A stretch of DNA of 64,000 nucleotides from Daphnia pulex (lineage: Eukaryota; Arthropoda; Branchiopoda; Diplostraca; Daphniidae): NCBI RefSeq assembly GCF_021134715.1, contig NC_060020.1, positions 992,001-1,056,000 on the forward strand, read 5' to 3'. Position numbers and translations under genes: made by a program. Below the pieces are notes generated by a model that was not told the origin of the DNA, made no database searches, and worked only from the letters and a program-made list of their open reading frames with translations. Positions 24,641 through 38,466 of the stretch are shown piece by piece (positions within the stretch are counted from its first letter, which is position 1; each line of letters starts with the position of its first letter).

Positions 24641-27437
24641 TTCACTTGTTCTTCTTCTTCTTTATACGAGATGATAGCTCAGAGAGTTCTACAATTGAAT
24701 TGGTTGGTTTCACACACTGATGGTTGACTGGCTAAATCAACACCACACACATCGACACCAATGAATGCACAAACGACTTTTACGGTCGAAAATGAAAACA
24801 GTTGAACGGAGGGAATTCTTCGTTAATTGGTGAATCGTAACTCGGGCGAGTGGTGTGGAAGAAATATATGGGAATTGTCACATCACGCTGTCTCACATCC
24901 TGTTTAATACTTTTGCCAGTGCAGCTGTGCTATTCCCGCGCAAATATTTGTCCAATCTTGTTTTTTGTTTGTTGGTTTCCTTTGATTCACCGAAATATGC
25001 AGACCAATTTCTTTTGTTGTTGTTACGACACGGATTGCAATGCGTCCATTCTCATCGAAAAAACCAGTTTGTCTTTTATGTTCGCCAGACGAAATTCACT
25101 TTGGCTGGTAAGAAGGAAATTCGTGACGGCACGTGGTTCCTCACTTCTTGCAGGGGGGGATAACCCGCAGACGACAAACACGAAATGATGAAAATTGTCT
25201 AATTTTGTTTTTTCGTGTCATCAAAGCACTTTAGCACGAAAATAATAAGATGAAGCCGAGAAAGAAACGTGAGCTCTTTCTCCGGCAAGTCTCTGAGGAA
25301 GAGTGAGAGCGAGTCGAAAACGGGCGGATGATGAGAACAAGTGTGTGTGTGTAGGGAGAGCCGGAGGCCAAACAACTGAACAAAATCTTCTTGGAACCAT
25401 TTGAAAATACAGGGCGAGTCAAGCCAACGCAGTAGCAGCAAAGTGGGGATAGATATACTCGTCGTCAAGCCAAATTCGCACCAACTTTTCAGCGTAAAAA
25501 CTACACCGTTTCCGTTTCTACACGAGATATGATTTTCTTACTTTTTTTTATAATACTTTTTGTTGTTGCAGTTCAAAATGGGGGATCTTTCGTATATTAG
25601 AAAGAAAGTCTGAAATTGGAAGAAAAGGAAAAAAATGGAAAATAAGTTTTCTTGGGAGAAAAGGGAGAATCTTTTCGGGGGGCAACGGTGAAATTGGATG
25701 GATAGTTTATAGACGTGTACACTACTATATAGGCCTATACATGTATATTCTGTACGTGGGGGAAAAAAAAGTGTCAGAGAGATGAAAGGGACGGACTAAA
25801 AAAGAAGAAAAGAGTTATTATTCCGAGTGACCGGCTGATGCGTATACCCATGGCGATTATATTGAACTTTATTCTTTTGCTTTTCCATCGGTCAGCCAAA
25901 AACAATTTTCTTCCAGAGATTTATTTTTTTTTGTTTAAAAAAGGTATTTGAATCAAACCTTTTTCAATTTCTATTGGGAATTTCTCGTGCGAAATCATCG
26001 CTGCGGAGGAAAAATAAATATTTGTCCGATTTGTTTGTTAGAAGGCCATTGTTTGATTTGAACTGTTCAAAAAAATATCCAAAAGTTTACATTTTATTTT
26101 TTTTTTGGCACATGTATCCAGGCAGATCACACCAAAAAACGAACTTTTATTTCATTTATTTCCTAAAACTAAATCTCGTCAATCTGGATTTGAATCGACC
26201 GCCCGTCTCGGGTCTATATCCATCCATCCATCCAGCTAGTCAGAGTATAGCTACACAATAGCATATATGGTATGATAGGCTTTATATGGGTATTGGACAT
26301 GACACATTGGACACACCCACAGCAGCGTATATATAAACATATCCAGCCCTCACATAACAAATAAAGAAAAAAGGGATAACTATACAAGAAAACATGTGAC
26401 GTGATATCTACAAATGCAAAAGAGAGTGGGGTGATAGCTAGCTAGCTAGCAGCAGGATGGCAGGTTATTTTTTCTTCTCATCTAATGCATTTCAGATGGG
26501 AAAGTGAATGACCATATTCGGATTTATATATTATTCAATATGCAGAAACGTGCTGTACATTGTCCATCCCCATGCCCGCTGGGTTGTATCTTGGAAATTT
26601 GTTGTTGTTGTCTGTGTACGTATACCGCCGGAGAGCCTGGGCTATTATTTCGTGTCCAGTTTTTTCCTTTTCCCTGGTAAAATCAGGAGCACAGGAGTAT
26701 TTCCAAGAGCTCATTTTGATATGCCTCCCCTTTTCTAATAGGTTGTCGTTGTCGCTTTGGAGAGCCACAAATAAATGGTAACCATGGCAACCCGAATAAG
26801 AAAAGCTTGGGAAAGAAGAATGAAGGTCTATAGCAAGAAGGTCAACTTCATATGTATGGATGAGAAGACATGACTGGGCCTGAGATGGCCAACCACACAG
26901 TCAAGAGAGAGCCCCAGACACACACACACACATACTGTCTGTTTTGTCTGAATAGAACCGTGGAGAGAGAGTAGGAAAATAGAAAGAGAAGAGCTTATAA
27001 GAATTTAATAATAATGATAATAATAAAGGTAAAAATTCTGTTCTGCTCTCTCCCCCTTATATACGTGTGCTATAGTATCCTCTCCTTTTCAAAACATTTC
27101 GTGAGAGAATGAGGGATAGAAAAGAGTCGAATGAATAGAAGGAAGAAGAAGAAGAAGAAGGAAAAACAAGACGATGAATACCAAAGGTTTTGAATGGAAA
27201 GAACCCAACCAGCAGCAGCAGCAACACATAGACAAATGTATGAAGAGTTGGGAGGGGGGGCTGGCATGGGGGGGTAACCTGAGGGATAGCAGAGGCCATG
27301 TCTTTTTAAGATGGAAAATAAACCCGTTTTGTATACTATGTGTGTGACGTTGGCCCTTTGGCTCTCCGACGTACCTCGTCTCTGCGCCTGCCGGTGCGCT
27401 AGGCTCTTCATATAATCAAAAGGAAAAACTACGAAAG

Positions 27438-27460
27438 GAAGAAGAAGAAGAAGAAGAAGA
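27438..27460. repeat. GAA trinucleotide microsatellite
   Basis: About seven GAA units; further GAA runs lie at about 27140-27160 and 27540-27552. Confidence 0.8.
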
Positions 27461-30400
27461 AAAAAGGCTAGGCGATATCTACCAGAGGGCAAAAGAGAAG
27501 AGAAAAAAGACGACAAGCCAAAAAGAAGAGAATAGTCTAAGAAGAAGAAGAGGGGGGACCTTTTTTCTTTTGCTTCTGGTGGTGTGTCTATAGAGAGTCT
27601 CTGTGTGATCTCCAGCGGGAGATTAGATGGCAAAGAGGTGATTAAATAAGGAAGGAACGCAGAAGAGCAGAAAAGAAAAAAGGAACAAAAATATAAGAAG
27701 AAGGTGCCAGAGGGAGGTGGAAGGGAAGGTCAATGCGTGCTGCCTCTCTTTCTACCACATTTACCAGCGGTACATAACAACCGACGTCCGCGTCCTTCCT
27801 TGCTGCTGGCCCCTTCTTCTTCTTTCCTCCCCCCATAACATAAGGAGAGACTTTCAAAACAGACAACACAAAAAAACCTCCCTCCCATTTGGACTCTCTC
27901 TCTCTCTCGGCTCGTTTGCCACCTTCACACTTCTTCTTCGACTTCTTTTCACTCGAAATACCAAAAAGAAAATAGACTCGACCCCACCCCCCAGCGGTAG
28001 CACCAGCAATGTCGACCTCTTTTTTAATATTTTTGACTCCGGAGTAAAAAAATAAGAAAAACCTTATATTTTCTTGTATTCCTAGTACACTACATAAAAA
28101 TCGGAGGCTCTATCTAAATTCTAACTGCAGTATAAATATAGTACTACCTACTATCGCCTTTATTTCTTTTTATGATGTTGTACTATCCACACGTGTTGAT
28201 TTTTCTTATATACCAATGGATATATAAATACGATAGAAGAAGGAGCTAGGTTAGTCAAGTGGAAGATATATAAAAACGAATCAACCGAACGACAAGGAAT
28301 AATATAACCGAGTCCTCCCCCTCGAGGATCGTAATTGTTGACACACAGCGCTCATCTCTCGACGTTCTATTTATGTACATCCGGGGTTGAGCTGCGGGAA
28401 TAATCCTTGACTGAAGCCGAAATGATGATTGCGATTCCCGCGTGTATTTATATAACCAGAAAAGTTTTATATTTTCCCGATAATAAACGTACCGTGGATT
28501 CCCTGGAAATATCTGATGCTGGGCGAGAATATCCAAGCGGCCAAACGACGTTCATGCGGATAGTCTGCGGATGAGTAGCGCAACAAGAACAAAAGAGGAA
28601 AGTTAACTTTGGTGTTTTCTCGTGCGCTTCTATTTTATTTGTTGTTATCCCGACAACTTTTCCCTTAGTGTATAGCATATACGTGCATTATACATCACAG
28701 AAGAGGGTCTCTATATAGTTGTGTTGAATCTATCTATCGTGCCGCTTCTCATCGGCAGCCCATGAAACGACTGCACGTACTATTCAAGGCATATATAGTG
28801 GATGTATTTGTTTTCGTGTCTATAGGAGAGCCGATCTATAATTTCTTTTTGTTTTTTGTTTGCCATCCTCCTCCTCCCACTTGATCACTAAACACACGGC
28901 TGGCTCACTCGCGTCTAGTCATCATCTGATTCGTCGGCGACTTTCTATATAGACATGATCTATCCGCCCAGCAGCAGCCCAACAAAAAAAGAATAAGAGC
29001 CGGGAGAATGCTGTGCTGTCGTGTTTTATCGGAATTTGCATGAAAAGGCCGGCGTGACCGAATAAATGCGCTCGCCTTTCATCTTTTTTTTGTTTACTTT
29101 TTTTTATTTTTATTTTTTTCCAATCGCGTCATCACGGCCCGCGCGGTTTTCAATCGCCTTATTCAACTTTCTATTTACTACACAGCGCAACATCACCAGC
29201 AGCAGTCAGCACTATAAGAAGGCGAAGAACAAAAGAGACGTTGTCGCTTTGCTCTTGTGTGTCGTATGTGTACATTCGATTCGATAGAGAGACAAGAGCG
29301 ATGCTTGACTGGGAAATTCCCAATATATATGTATTTATAAACAATAGTACAGCAGATAAGAAAATAGATCAATATCAAACGCTTATTGATTATATGATTT
29401 GTATTAAACTGCAAAGCTGTATTTGCTATTTGGAGGGTAGAGCAGGTCGAGAAGGTAATATATCCGACTCTCCATTTGATTGGACGCCATTGCCTTATTT
29501 TCACGGTTGGGAAAACAACAGTCAACATTTGCATGTAACTCGTTGAAAAATAAATCTAGGTGGATTTCTTCTTTTTCATGTTTATATGCGTCGATAGTTA
29601 TCAAATTGCTTTGGCCAAAGATCTTATATAAACATGTCCGAAATGGGACCCTATTTCGTTGCGGTTATTTTGATTCGATTATTTTATTTATTTTTTTAAA
29701 ACTCTGCTATACCTTGTAGCGCAACCCAACGAACTTAACATGCACACATCCAACAGAGAGCGATCGATACGCATAAACCTGATGGGTTGTGTGAGTGGCA
29801 GCGCCTCTTGCTGGCATCTTCTCGTCGTAATAATAATAATAGCAGTTTACACTTTCACTCTCGCACAAATTTTTCAGAGCAGCAGATAGTCTGTACACAC
29901 AGACGAGAGCGAGGCTCTCAAGACGAAGAAATAGCGGATATCCTGCGCTGCTGCTGCTGCTGTGCTGCATGCCACTTCTGAACAAGAGTCTTCAAAATGA
30001 AACTGGAATAACAGTCGACTCGGCTCTCTCTCTCATTCCACAGCACTCGACGATAAGACAGAAAATCAACCCAAACTAATTTGAATACTAGGACGAAAAT
30101 TGATGTTAAAACTGATGGATGTATCGAAATCCTTTTCCGGAAATCTGAAGCGCGACAGGATTGGCGTGAATGGCAACTTAAAAGAACTAAAAACCAGAGA
30201 GAGAGAAGGAATAAATTTAAAAAAATAAAATAAAAAATCGTTAGAAGAAATAAAAGAAATAAATTTCAAAAGATTTTAATCAGCGGGGTTCTTAATTAAT
30301 GGGCGAGGCATTGAGGTGTATATAGCGCCTATATATTCCCAACACTTTTTGGGAATAAGAGACGGCGGCGGCGGCGGCTGCAGTCAGCCGCACACATTTC

Positions 30401-33400
30401 TGATGCGTAATTATAAAATATCTTTCCTCCTATATCCGGATAGAAGCTCTGCGCGCTCTTATATATCTCTCGCGGGGGGTTTTAGAGTCTGAGAGACGAT
30501 GCCGTTGCTTCATTTGAGAAATGAGGGAGAACCCCGTGCTCTTTTCTCTCTTGTCTTTGCGTCACAATGTCTATTCATTGTTAGTTCTCCAAGAGAAACG
30601 AGTCTTTTATGTATCTCCATTCGCTCCTTTTGGCAAAAAGTGTGTGTCTGAATAAACCGCGCGCGATTCAAATCAACCAATGATGAATGTTGGCTACATC
30701 CAAAATATAAAAGAAAAGAAAAGGGAAAAAGTTCTTATTGACGTCATTGCAGTTAATGAAGACTTCATTCGTCTTTTATGTCTTCGGCCAGGGAATAGAA
30801 GAGCCTCTCTCTCACGAGAGGGGGGTAAATATCCCCAAATCCTCCCGCAACGGGATATCCTTTCAAATTTTCTTTTTAAAAAATGTACGATGCTGCCCCT
30901 GTGAAACAAATAAATTTCTGTGGGTGATGTTCTTAAAAGAGCTCGAAGGAGGGGGAGAAAATTCTTCAGTAAAAAACTAGTGACTACCCCCCACAAAAAG
31001 GCGGTGGGGGTTTTACTCTGAACTGTGTGTATCGGCTATCAAACGCTTGGAAAGACTTCAAGTTTAAACTCGACACCGTAACGCCATATCGTGTCAACAG
31101 CCCCCAGAGGACCCAGGACCAGCAGCAGCAGTAAACAGCCGTCCAGGATGGAACAATCATCTCTCAAAAGGGTCCAGTCAACAACACTGTGCAGCGCAGA
31201 GACCTACCACCACGACGATGGGCTTCAAGTTACGTGTCGTATTATAAGAGAGCAGCAGCACAGAGAGAGAGACTCTAGACGTAAGTGCACGCCCCTCTTG
31301 AATGAAATGAAAAAAAGAAAAACTTTTTTTGGCTCATGTTTGAACGTCATCGCCTGCCCGTCTTATATTTTTCCATCAGAGCCGGCCCGCCATCATATCC
31401 TAGAGCTATAGCTATAGCCGCCGGGCTTTTTATTTTTCCGATCGGATTTCATCAATTCCCAGTCGCTCAACTGGATATCTACTTGGTCTCTAAATAGGTT
31501 TCTGCTCTGTAATAAACGGAGTTGCCTTTTTTGTTTCACGTTTTTCCGGGATATTAACAGAAATCGGAGCGCAATATAAAAGTTTCGGTTGACTAGCTAT
31601 AGCTGCAGTCGTCTTAGCATCATTAAAATTCAGCATTTCATTTTGGGGGAGAATTTTGAAATAGGCTAAACAACCCAAACCGCGGTCTCGGCTTATTATT
31701 CGACATGAGCGAGAGAGTTCGACAGCAGTTTAAATAGGAGAAAGATGAAGGAACTAGAGAGAGTCCTTTCTTCTTCTCCGGATAGAAGAAGAGAGTCTTT
31801 AGAACAAGGAGTTGTATGCTTTGATCACGCGAGCACCAGATATGTACATAACACACACACACATATTCCGCTCGGATTCCAATTCCTATCATCTTTCCGT
31901 TCGTTCGTTCGTTCGAGAGATTTCCTTTTTATTCCCTATCGTCCATCCAATATAATAGAACAAGTTGAAGTTGTTTGGTGCCCAAAGAGAGCTCAACTTC
32001 TCTCTAGCAGCAAGAAGCCTTTATATTCTTTTATGCAAAAACTCAATGGATGGGAAAGAAGAAGTGGAAGCTGATCAACTTATAACGCAACTTTCCTTTT
32101 TCATCATCTATGTAATACTTTTTTGTTTTCGTCTTCTTCTTCTTCTTCCAATAAGCCCCAACCCATTGAGAGAGAGACAGTGACATGTGAGTCGAAAGGC
32201 CCAACAGGGAAAACCGTTTCCCGTATTAGTTATATTTGAATGCTGCCAGATCCGATGGAATATTTGCATTTTCATACATTTGAAAGTTGGCGCTCAACGG
32301 CGGGAGCCCCGGCAGCAGCTGAGCGGCCACGCGATGATCCCCCACCTGATTTATATAACGAATGAATATAAACATAACAACAACAGCATATCATATATAA
32401 GAGAGGACTTAGTGTACACACGCGCGCCCTAGCTCTTATACGCACGCGGGAGTATATATTATGTAATAAAAAGATGTCTATGAAATATAGTCTCTCTACG
32501 CAGCAGCAGCGCAATGTAATAATGTCTTTTCTGCTGCACATCATTCCTCGTCTTTTGATGGGTTTATGTTGGCGCTGGTAGGATATAGACGCGCTCGATG
32601 GCTAAAGTTGTTGGCGGTTGCCATCGTCGCACAGCACACAACTGCTCGGAGATCGTCACGGTTATTATTGCAGAGCGAATAAGAATGAAAGCATCACCCA
32701 GCGCGGAAGAATTATTATTACGAGTACGGCCTCTCATTCCGTACATAACCTCAAAGCCTGTCGTGATCCTCTTGTATTCACGAATCGATAGCTAGTCGAA
32801 GAAGAAACTGATTTATTCATTTTTCCAAAAATCAAACCATAGAAATAAATAAGAGAAAGAACTGTATGGACTGATGGCGGGTTGTATAATACGCGCTGCA
32901 ATTTCAAGGTTCACCGACTCGTTCGAATGATTCAGCCAGACGAGTTATTTTGCCGCTCAGCAGTCACGACTATAATATTTACCACCAGCAGCCGTGATCA
33001 GACTCTGTGGCAGCAGCAGGGGGAGAACCGCCTCTCAATCCTTCTTGCTGGAGCTGCAAAAATTGCAGTTGGATCCGTTCAAATTGTGTACCTGCGCGCG
33101 TCTAGTAGTTACATATGAAATGCGCCTGTCGAAAACTACACATATTGATACCGAGTTTCCCTATATACAAGGGAATCTATCTATGCCCAGCTAGACAAGG
33201 GCACAACACGGAAGAAATAAATGATGGACCGACGCGCGCGGACATCATATCCAGGGCCGCGACCAACGCCATGCATCTCTCATTTTTTGGCGTTTAGTTC
33301 GTGACTGTGCGGTGGCGGTGCGCACGAATCGTTTCCGCGTGTCGTTTTTCCCCCCCTCCTGTTTGTTTTTTCCTTGGCGAAAAAATAACAAAAAAAAATA

Positions 33401-36400
33401 TCAAATCATTTTCCCTTTTCATTATTCCTCCTCGCGCCGGCGGATGACGTCGTCGTCGTTGGCAAGGTGAAAATAGAAAACAGAAAACTTGCGGCGCGGT
33501 TATTATTATAGTATTGCCGAAAATGGTACTCCCGCGCTCCGCAGTCCGTTGCCCATGTGTAGCCGGGTGCAAAGGCTATGTACACGACCTCTAATACTTA
33601 TCGGCTTATAGACGATTGAATGCCGCGCAACGACTGCGTGTCTATTTTTTCAACGTTACCCGCGGAATTATTTTTATTCTTTTTCTTCCAGCAGCGCATT
33701 ATATTGGCGCGCTGTTTGAACGTTGCCAGTCGCTGTGTCAATGTTGATCTAAGGTGGCATGGGAAAAGTCCACAATAACAGCAGACCTGCCTACACACAC
33801 ACACAGAAAGAAATAGAAACAAACACACGGGGAAATATATATATAACCAGCCGATAGAAAAACAAACACAACCGACTTTTTAATTGAATACCCGACGAAA
33901 AGGCTTGGCAGCATTCTTTTTTCTTGTTTGAACGGTCCACAGAGCCGATGGAACTTTTGTGTGATGTCGTTGGCTGGGCCGACGGGTCCAGGCACCTCAA
34001 TCTTCCCCTGGAGCCCAAAATTGAACGAAAGAAAAAAGAAAGAGAATTCTGTGTGTGTGTGTGTCCCCATGACTTCAATCATAAATCGGTTAAATTGCAC
34101 GCATCGTTCGTGTGTCATTGCCATCTAAGGCTCTTTGGGGATGTGTAACCAAAGAAGAAAAAAAAAACTAAAAAAAGAAAAAGATAATTGAAGGAACGGC
34201 TATAGAGAGAGAAGAGTCAAAATTCTCTCTCGTGTATATACGGTCGCGCGTATATAACGTCTATACGGTCTAACGGGACGGGCGCTGGTTGGAAAAAAAA
34301 AAAATTACGCTGGCAATGCTTTGCTATTATGCTGCCCTTTTCTTTCCGGGTCATTCGTATGAATATATTTTTTAAGCAGAAAAAAGAAAAATGGAAAAAA
34401 CAACTTTAGATCACCTGATGAGAGAGTTACGAAGGCGAGGCATCGATTAGCATAATTTTAAAACATTTTTTTTTTCGTCTAGCTTTTTTATTTTTGAATT
34501 TTTGGGTTGTCCTATTCTTTTCTCCGGCCACATTATGCAATTGCCAATCGATCCATCTTCATTTCAAATTCCTGGACGATGTAAGTAGGTAACGCTAATC
34601 CAATCAAGTTCCTGTCCATCATAAAAGAGCGAGACTCTATGTAGTGTAATATTATTCTTTTATATGGTGAAAAGGAAGAAGAATATTATATCCGAGATGT
34701 GAAATTGCCTCGTTCAGCAACTCTTCAACAGAGGACACCACCTCTAATGGCTTATTTGCATAACACACCGACTGGCTCTCTGAGACTCGTTCGATTGGAT
34801 AATATTTCTTCTTAAAAGGGACGTGCGGCTGCTGGGAGAAGAAAGAAAAAAGTCCTGGGGTCGTCTTGGGAGGTTATCAAAGGCAAAACACAATGTCCGA
34901 GCATTCCTCAGATTATTGAATCAGATAAAAAGGAATTTTTAAAATACTCTATTCTTTTAAAAATAAATAAATGAATAGAAAAGGGGGGCCAGGAACCCGA
35001 AAAACAAAATTTTTAATAAGAAAAAGTCACACAATAAGTAGGGAAAACCACTGGCTCGAGTCAACTTAGCCAAGGGGTAAATCGAAGACTTGAGCTATAG
35101 CTCTATATAATATCGATTCGCTTCAGCGGTGCATTTGATGGCGTAATTACAGTGTACTTTCTGCTGTGGGTAAATGTATATATAAGGGCAGCTCAGGGGA
35201 AAGAAAAGATTCGTTTTAGCGCATGAAATCGGAAAAAGATGGCAGATGGCAAAGTAATATAATAAGACATCGTGGCAGGGGCAGCAGCCGCTGCGTAATC
35301 TCTCTCTCCCTATTCTAAACTGCCACCGCAAAATTGTTTGGGGTTTTTGGCTGCTGCTTGTATTATAAGTGAGGTAAAATATATATATATATATAAGAGA
35401 CGACTACGCAGCTATAGGGAACAAATCTGGAAACCGCTGCAGCACCGAAACCGCACAACATCATCACCATGCGTCTCTCTCTTATTATTACGTCTACTCC
35501 CATGTGTATATGATTATACAATGGTTATAGATGGAATTGCCTGAGTGCATATACTCTCCGTACATCTGAAGCTGAACGGAAAATCCTGTGAGAAAAATAT
35601 TTCCGTCTGTTTTTGACTGGAAATGTTTCTTTTACATGTGTGGTGCTGGTTGGCTGCTGCTGCTGCTGAGAGTATACGTACACATATCGACGGATCAAAT
35701 TCGTCATCTCGTATTGCTTCTTAATTCTTCTTCTTCTCGCTTGGATTATTATACCTGTCGCGCTTGACAGGATTCCTGAATGTCGTTGGCAATAACCGGA
35801 CAGCCGAGATGATGTGACACACCCCCAGAGTTCACAGCGAACGTCCAGCACAACAGGACAAAAACTTGATTTTGACGATTTCAAATTTCCGTCAAAAGTT
35901 TTGATTTAACAAAATAATTTCAAAAAGAAAACTATTTTCATAGAAAATCTATATCTTGAACAGATGTATTTTATTTATAGGATGAATTGATTATTCGTAA
36001 CAGTGGCCAAGTCAATTCCGTGTAAGGTGAAAATCTTCCCGCAAAGGAAAAGAAATGGGAACGCATGTCCCGATGAAAGAAGAGCAAAGTCCATAGCACT
36101 ATAGTACAACCCTCCGCTAGTACAAATATACTATACGAACTACCTGGTTGGCTATATATAGCTTTGAAGAGTCGAGCTAATACATCAGCCATCATCCATT
36201 GACGTACATCAATGGATGATGTTGTTGCATCGCTATAAGTCCCAAGTTTAGATTTCTTTTTTTCCTAGTCTGTTTGCTTTTTCTCTTATTGGATTGGCAA
36301 CCGCCTTATGTACTTATATGTTCACCTTCGCTCTAAAAATGGAACTTTTTATATTCCACCGATATATGCTGTTTAAAAAGAATCTCGGCGTTTGCTTTGG

Positions 36401-38448
36401 TGTGCTTGGAGCATTGCGACACGTGTTTGGCAGCTCACGAATCCGACCGCAAGTGAGACGAAATCCGACGTCGATATGTGGCCAAAGATGCCAATATGGG
36501 GCCAAAAAGGAAACCGGTCTTTTTGGGCTGCTGCAGCTTCACAACAGTCATTTGCATACACTTGGTCTACTTAAAGGGACAATCTTATATATACATGTAG
36601 AAGATGGGAAAAACCGATGCGCACACACGCCTACAGTGCAGCAGCCTGCCCTATCCCGTGTGCCTGGTAGTTATTATAAATAGTAGTACCGCGCGCGTAC
36701 AGGTAGTACTTTTTTTAGACACAGGTAGACTAGTCGTTTCGAAGGCGTAACCTTTTGTTTCTCCCCAAGGTTTTTTGATAGCGTCCGCCGATATAATAAT
36801 AATAATGTAAATATCGTGACGAGCGCATTGACCCTCTCGCGAATGTCTTTCATCTCGGGCCAAAAAGAAGAAGAAATTCGACAGTTGCCATCAGCCACAT
36901 CACGAAAAAGGGAAAGCGGACGACGACGATGAAACAAAGACGTCAACACCCCCAACACCGACATTTCGAAAATGCCCTATTTTATTCTTTTCATGACGAG
37001 CTGTGCGCGCTCGAGCCGGTTATATTATTATTATCACAACGTGTCGAGATGAAACAAATTTGGCCTTACATCATCAACATTTTTTTTGTTTTTTTTTGGG
37101 AAATTTTTCGCCCCTTATATAATGTATTCGGCCAGGAATTTCTCAGCGGGAGACGCCAGCGCACACACACAGCAGTCAGCTTTATAGTAGCGTTCAAAAA
37201 TGACCGGATGGCGAGCGAAAAAGGGCAAAAGCTGACGAACCCATGGGGGATGATGATGATGCTGGACCGCTGCTGGATCCGGGACTTTCTCTCTTCGGGA
37301 GTATAGACATATAATAATAATCTTTATTTTATTTTATTTTTTCTTCTCTGGTGTTGGAATGACGATTTTCTTTTTGCCTAATAACGCGCCTGACACGTTG
37401 ACACCATTCGAAAATTCCGTACGTTATAAACGTCAAAGAAGTGCCGATATATGGTCACGCACCATATGGTTCCCCTTCACCCAAAAAAGAATGATATAAC
37501 TCTGCTGGGCAGCATCCTTTGCTGGAAGACCGTTTTACGTGTCTCGGGCGCCAGCATACAGCCGCGTCTATATTCCTTTTTCTTTTTTTATCATTAGATT
37601 ACGTTGCTTTATGTAGATTCCTCGGAGCAAGGCGGCGATGAAACAGTGAGCTTAAGATCCTTGTACACAACAATGTACCGGTACATTTCCACAATGTCAA
37701 GAATTCAAAAAAAGATCTATGAACTGCATAATTTATGAGAAAGATAATACATAATACTCCAATGTGTGTATGCGTCAAGGAATGATTTTGAAAAATGCCA
37801 GAAGCGTAATATGGGAACAAGTTTTCCAACATATGTGAGTTCCGCGTTTCTTTTCCCCTTTACAAGTATCGATTTTCATCACAAACATACACGACGTATA
37901 CGCATATGTAAGAATCTCCGAAACTCAAAGCCTCTAATTTGGTTCCTTCATTTCTAATTAGTAGGATAGTGTAGCATTGCTTAATTAGCGAATAGTTGGG
38001 AGTTGTATGGCGATTGGAATCCTTTGCGGTGATGAATATATGTGCACCACGAAAGCTCAAGTCGCTATATGTTACATTTCCACATTGGGGCGCTCATGTT
38101 ATACAAACTAAATAGGCAAGAACGCTCGTGCATGTATAGAGTTGCGGTTTGCTCATCAAGATGCAGAAACTCTAATTCGACCGGGTATCTATACTTGAAT
38201 ATTTTTTTAAAAATGATTTCTTTTTAATTTTCTTTACTGGCCAGCTTTTTCCTTTTTGGTCAAAAACATTTCGACTACCGTTAAAGGCCTAAACCTATTC
38301 GAACCTCCATTTTTCATCGTCTAGAATAGGACAAATAGGTTAACGCTGCTCGGCAAACAGATTCAAATGGTATAAGAAACCAAAAAAATAGCATCTATTA
38401 TATAGGCAGCTGCAATATATGCTTGGCTATATAATATTCATGTATTCA

Positions 38449-38466
38449 GTGTGTGTGTGTGTGTGT
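38449..38466. repeat. GT dinucleotide microsatellite
   Basis: Nine GT units in the gene-poor region. Confidence 0.8.

Noticed and set aside
27070..27633. 187-codon open frame on the minus strand
   Set aside because: It is open because of GAA/CTT repeats and gives a Leu/Phe/Ser-biased product with no family features.
36294..36683. 129-codon open frame in the gene-poor region
   Set aside because: Several overlapping frames are open on both strands; no family features or splice support.
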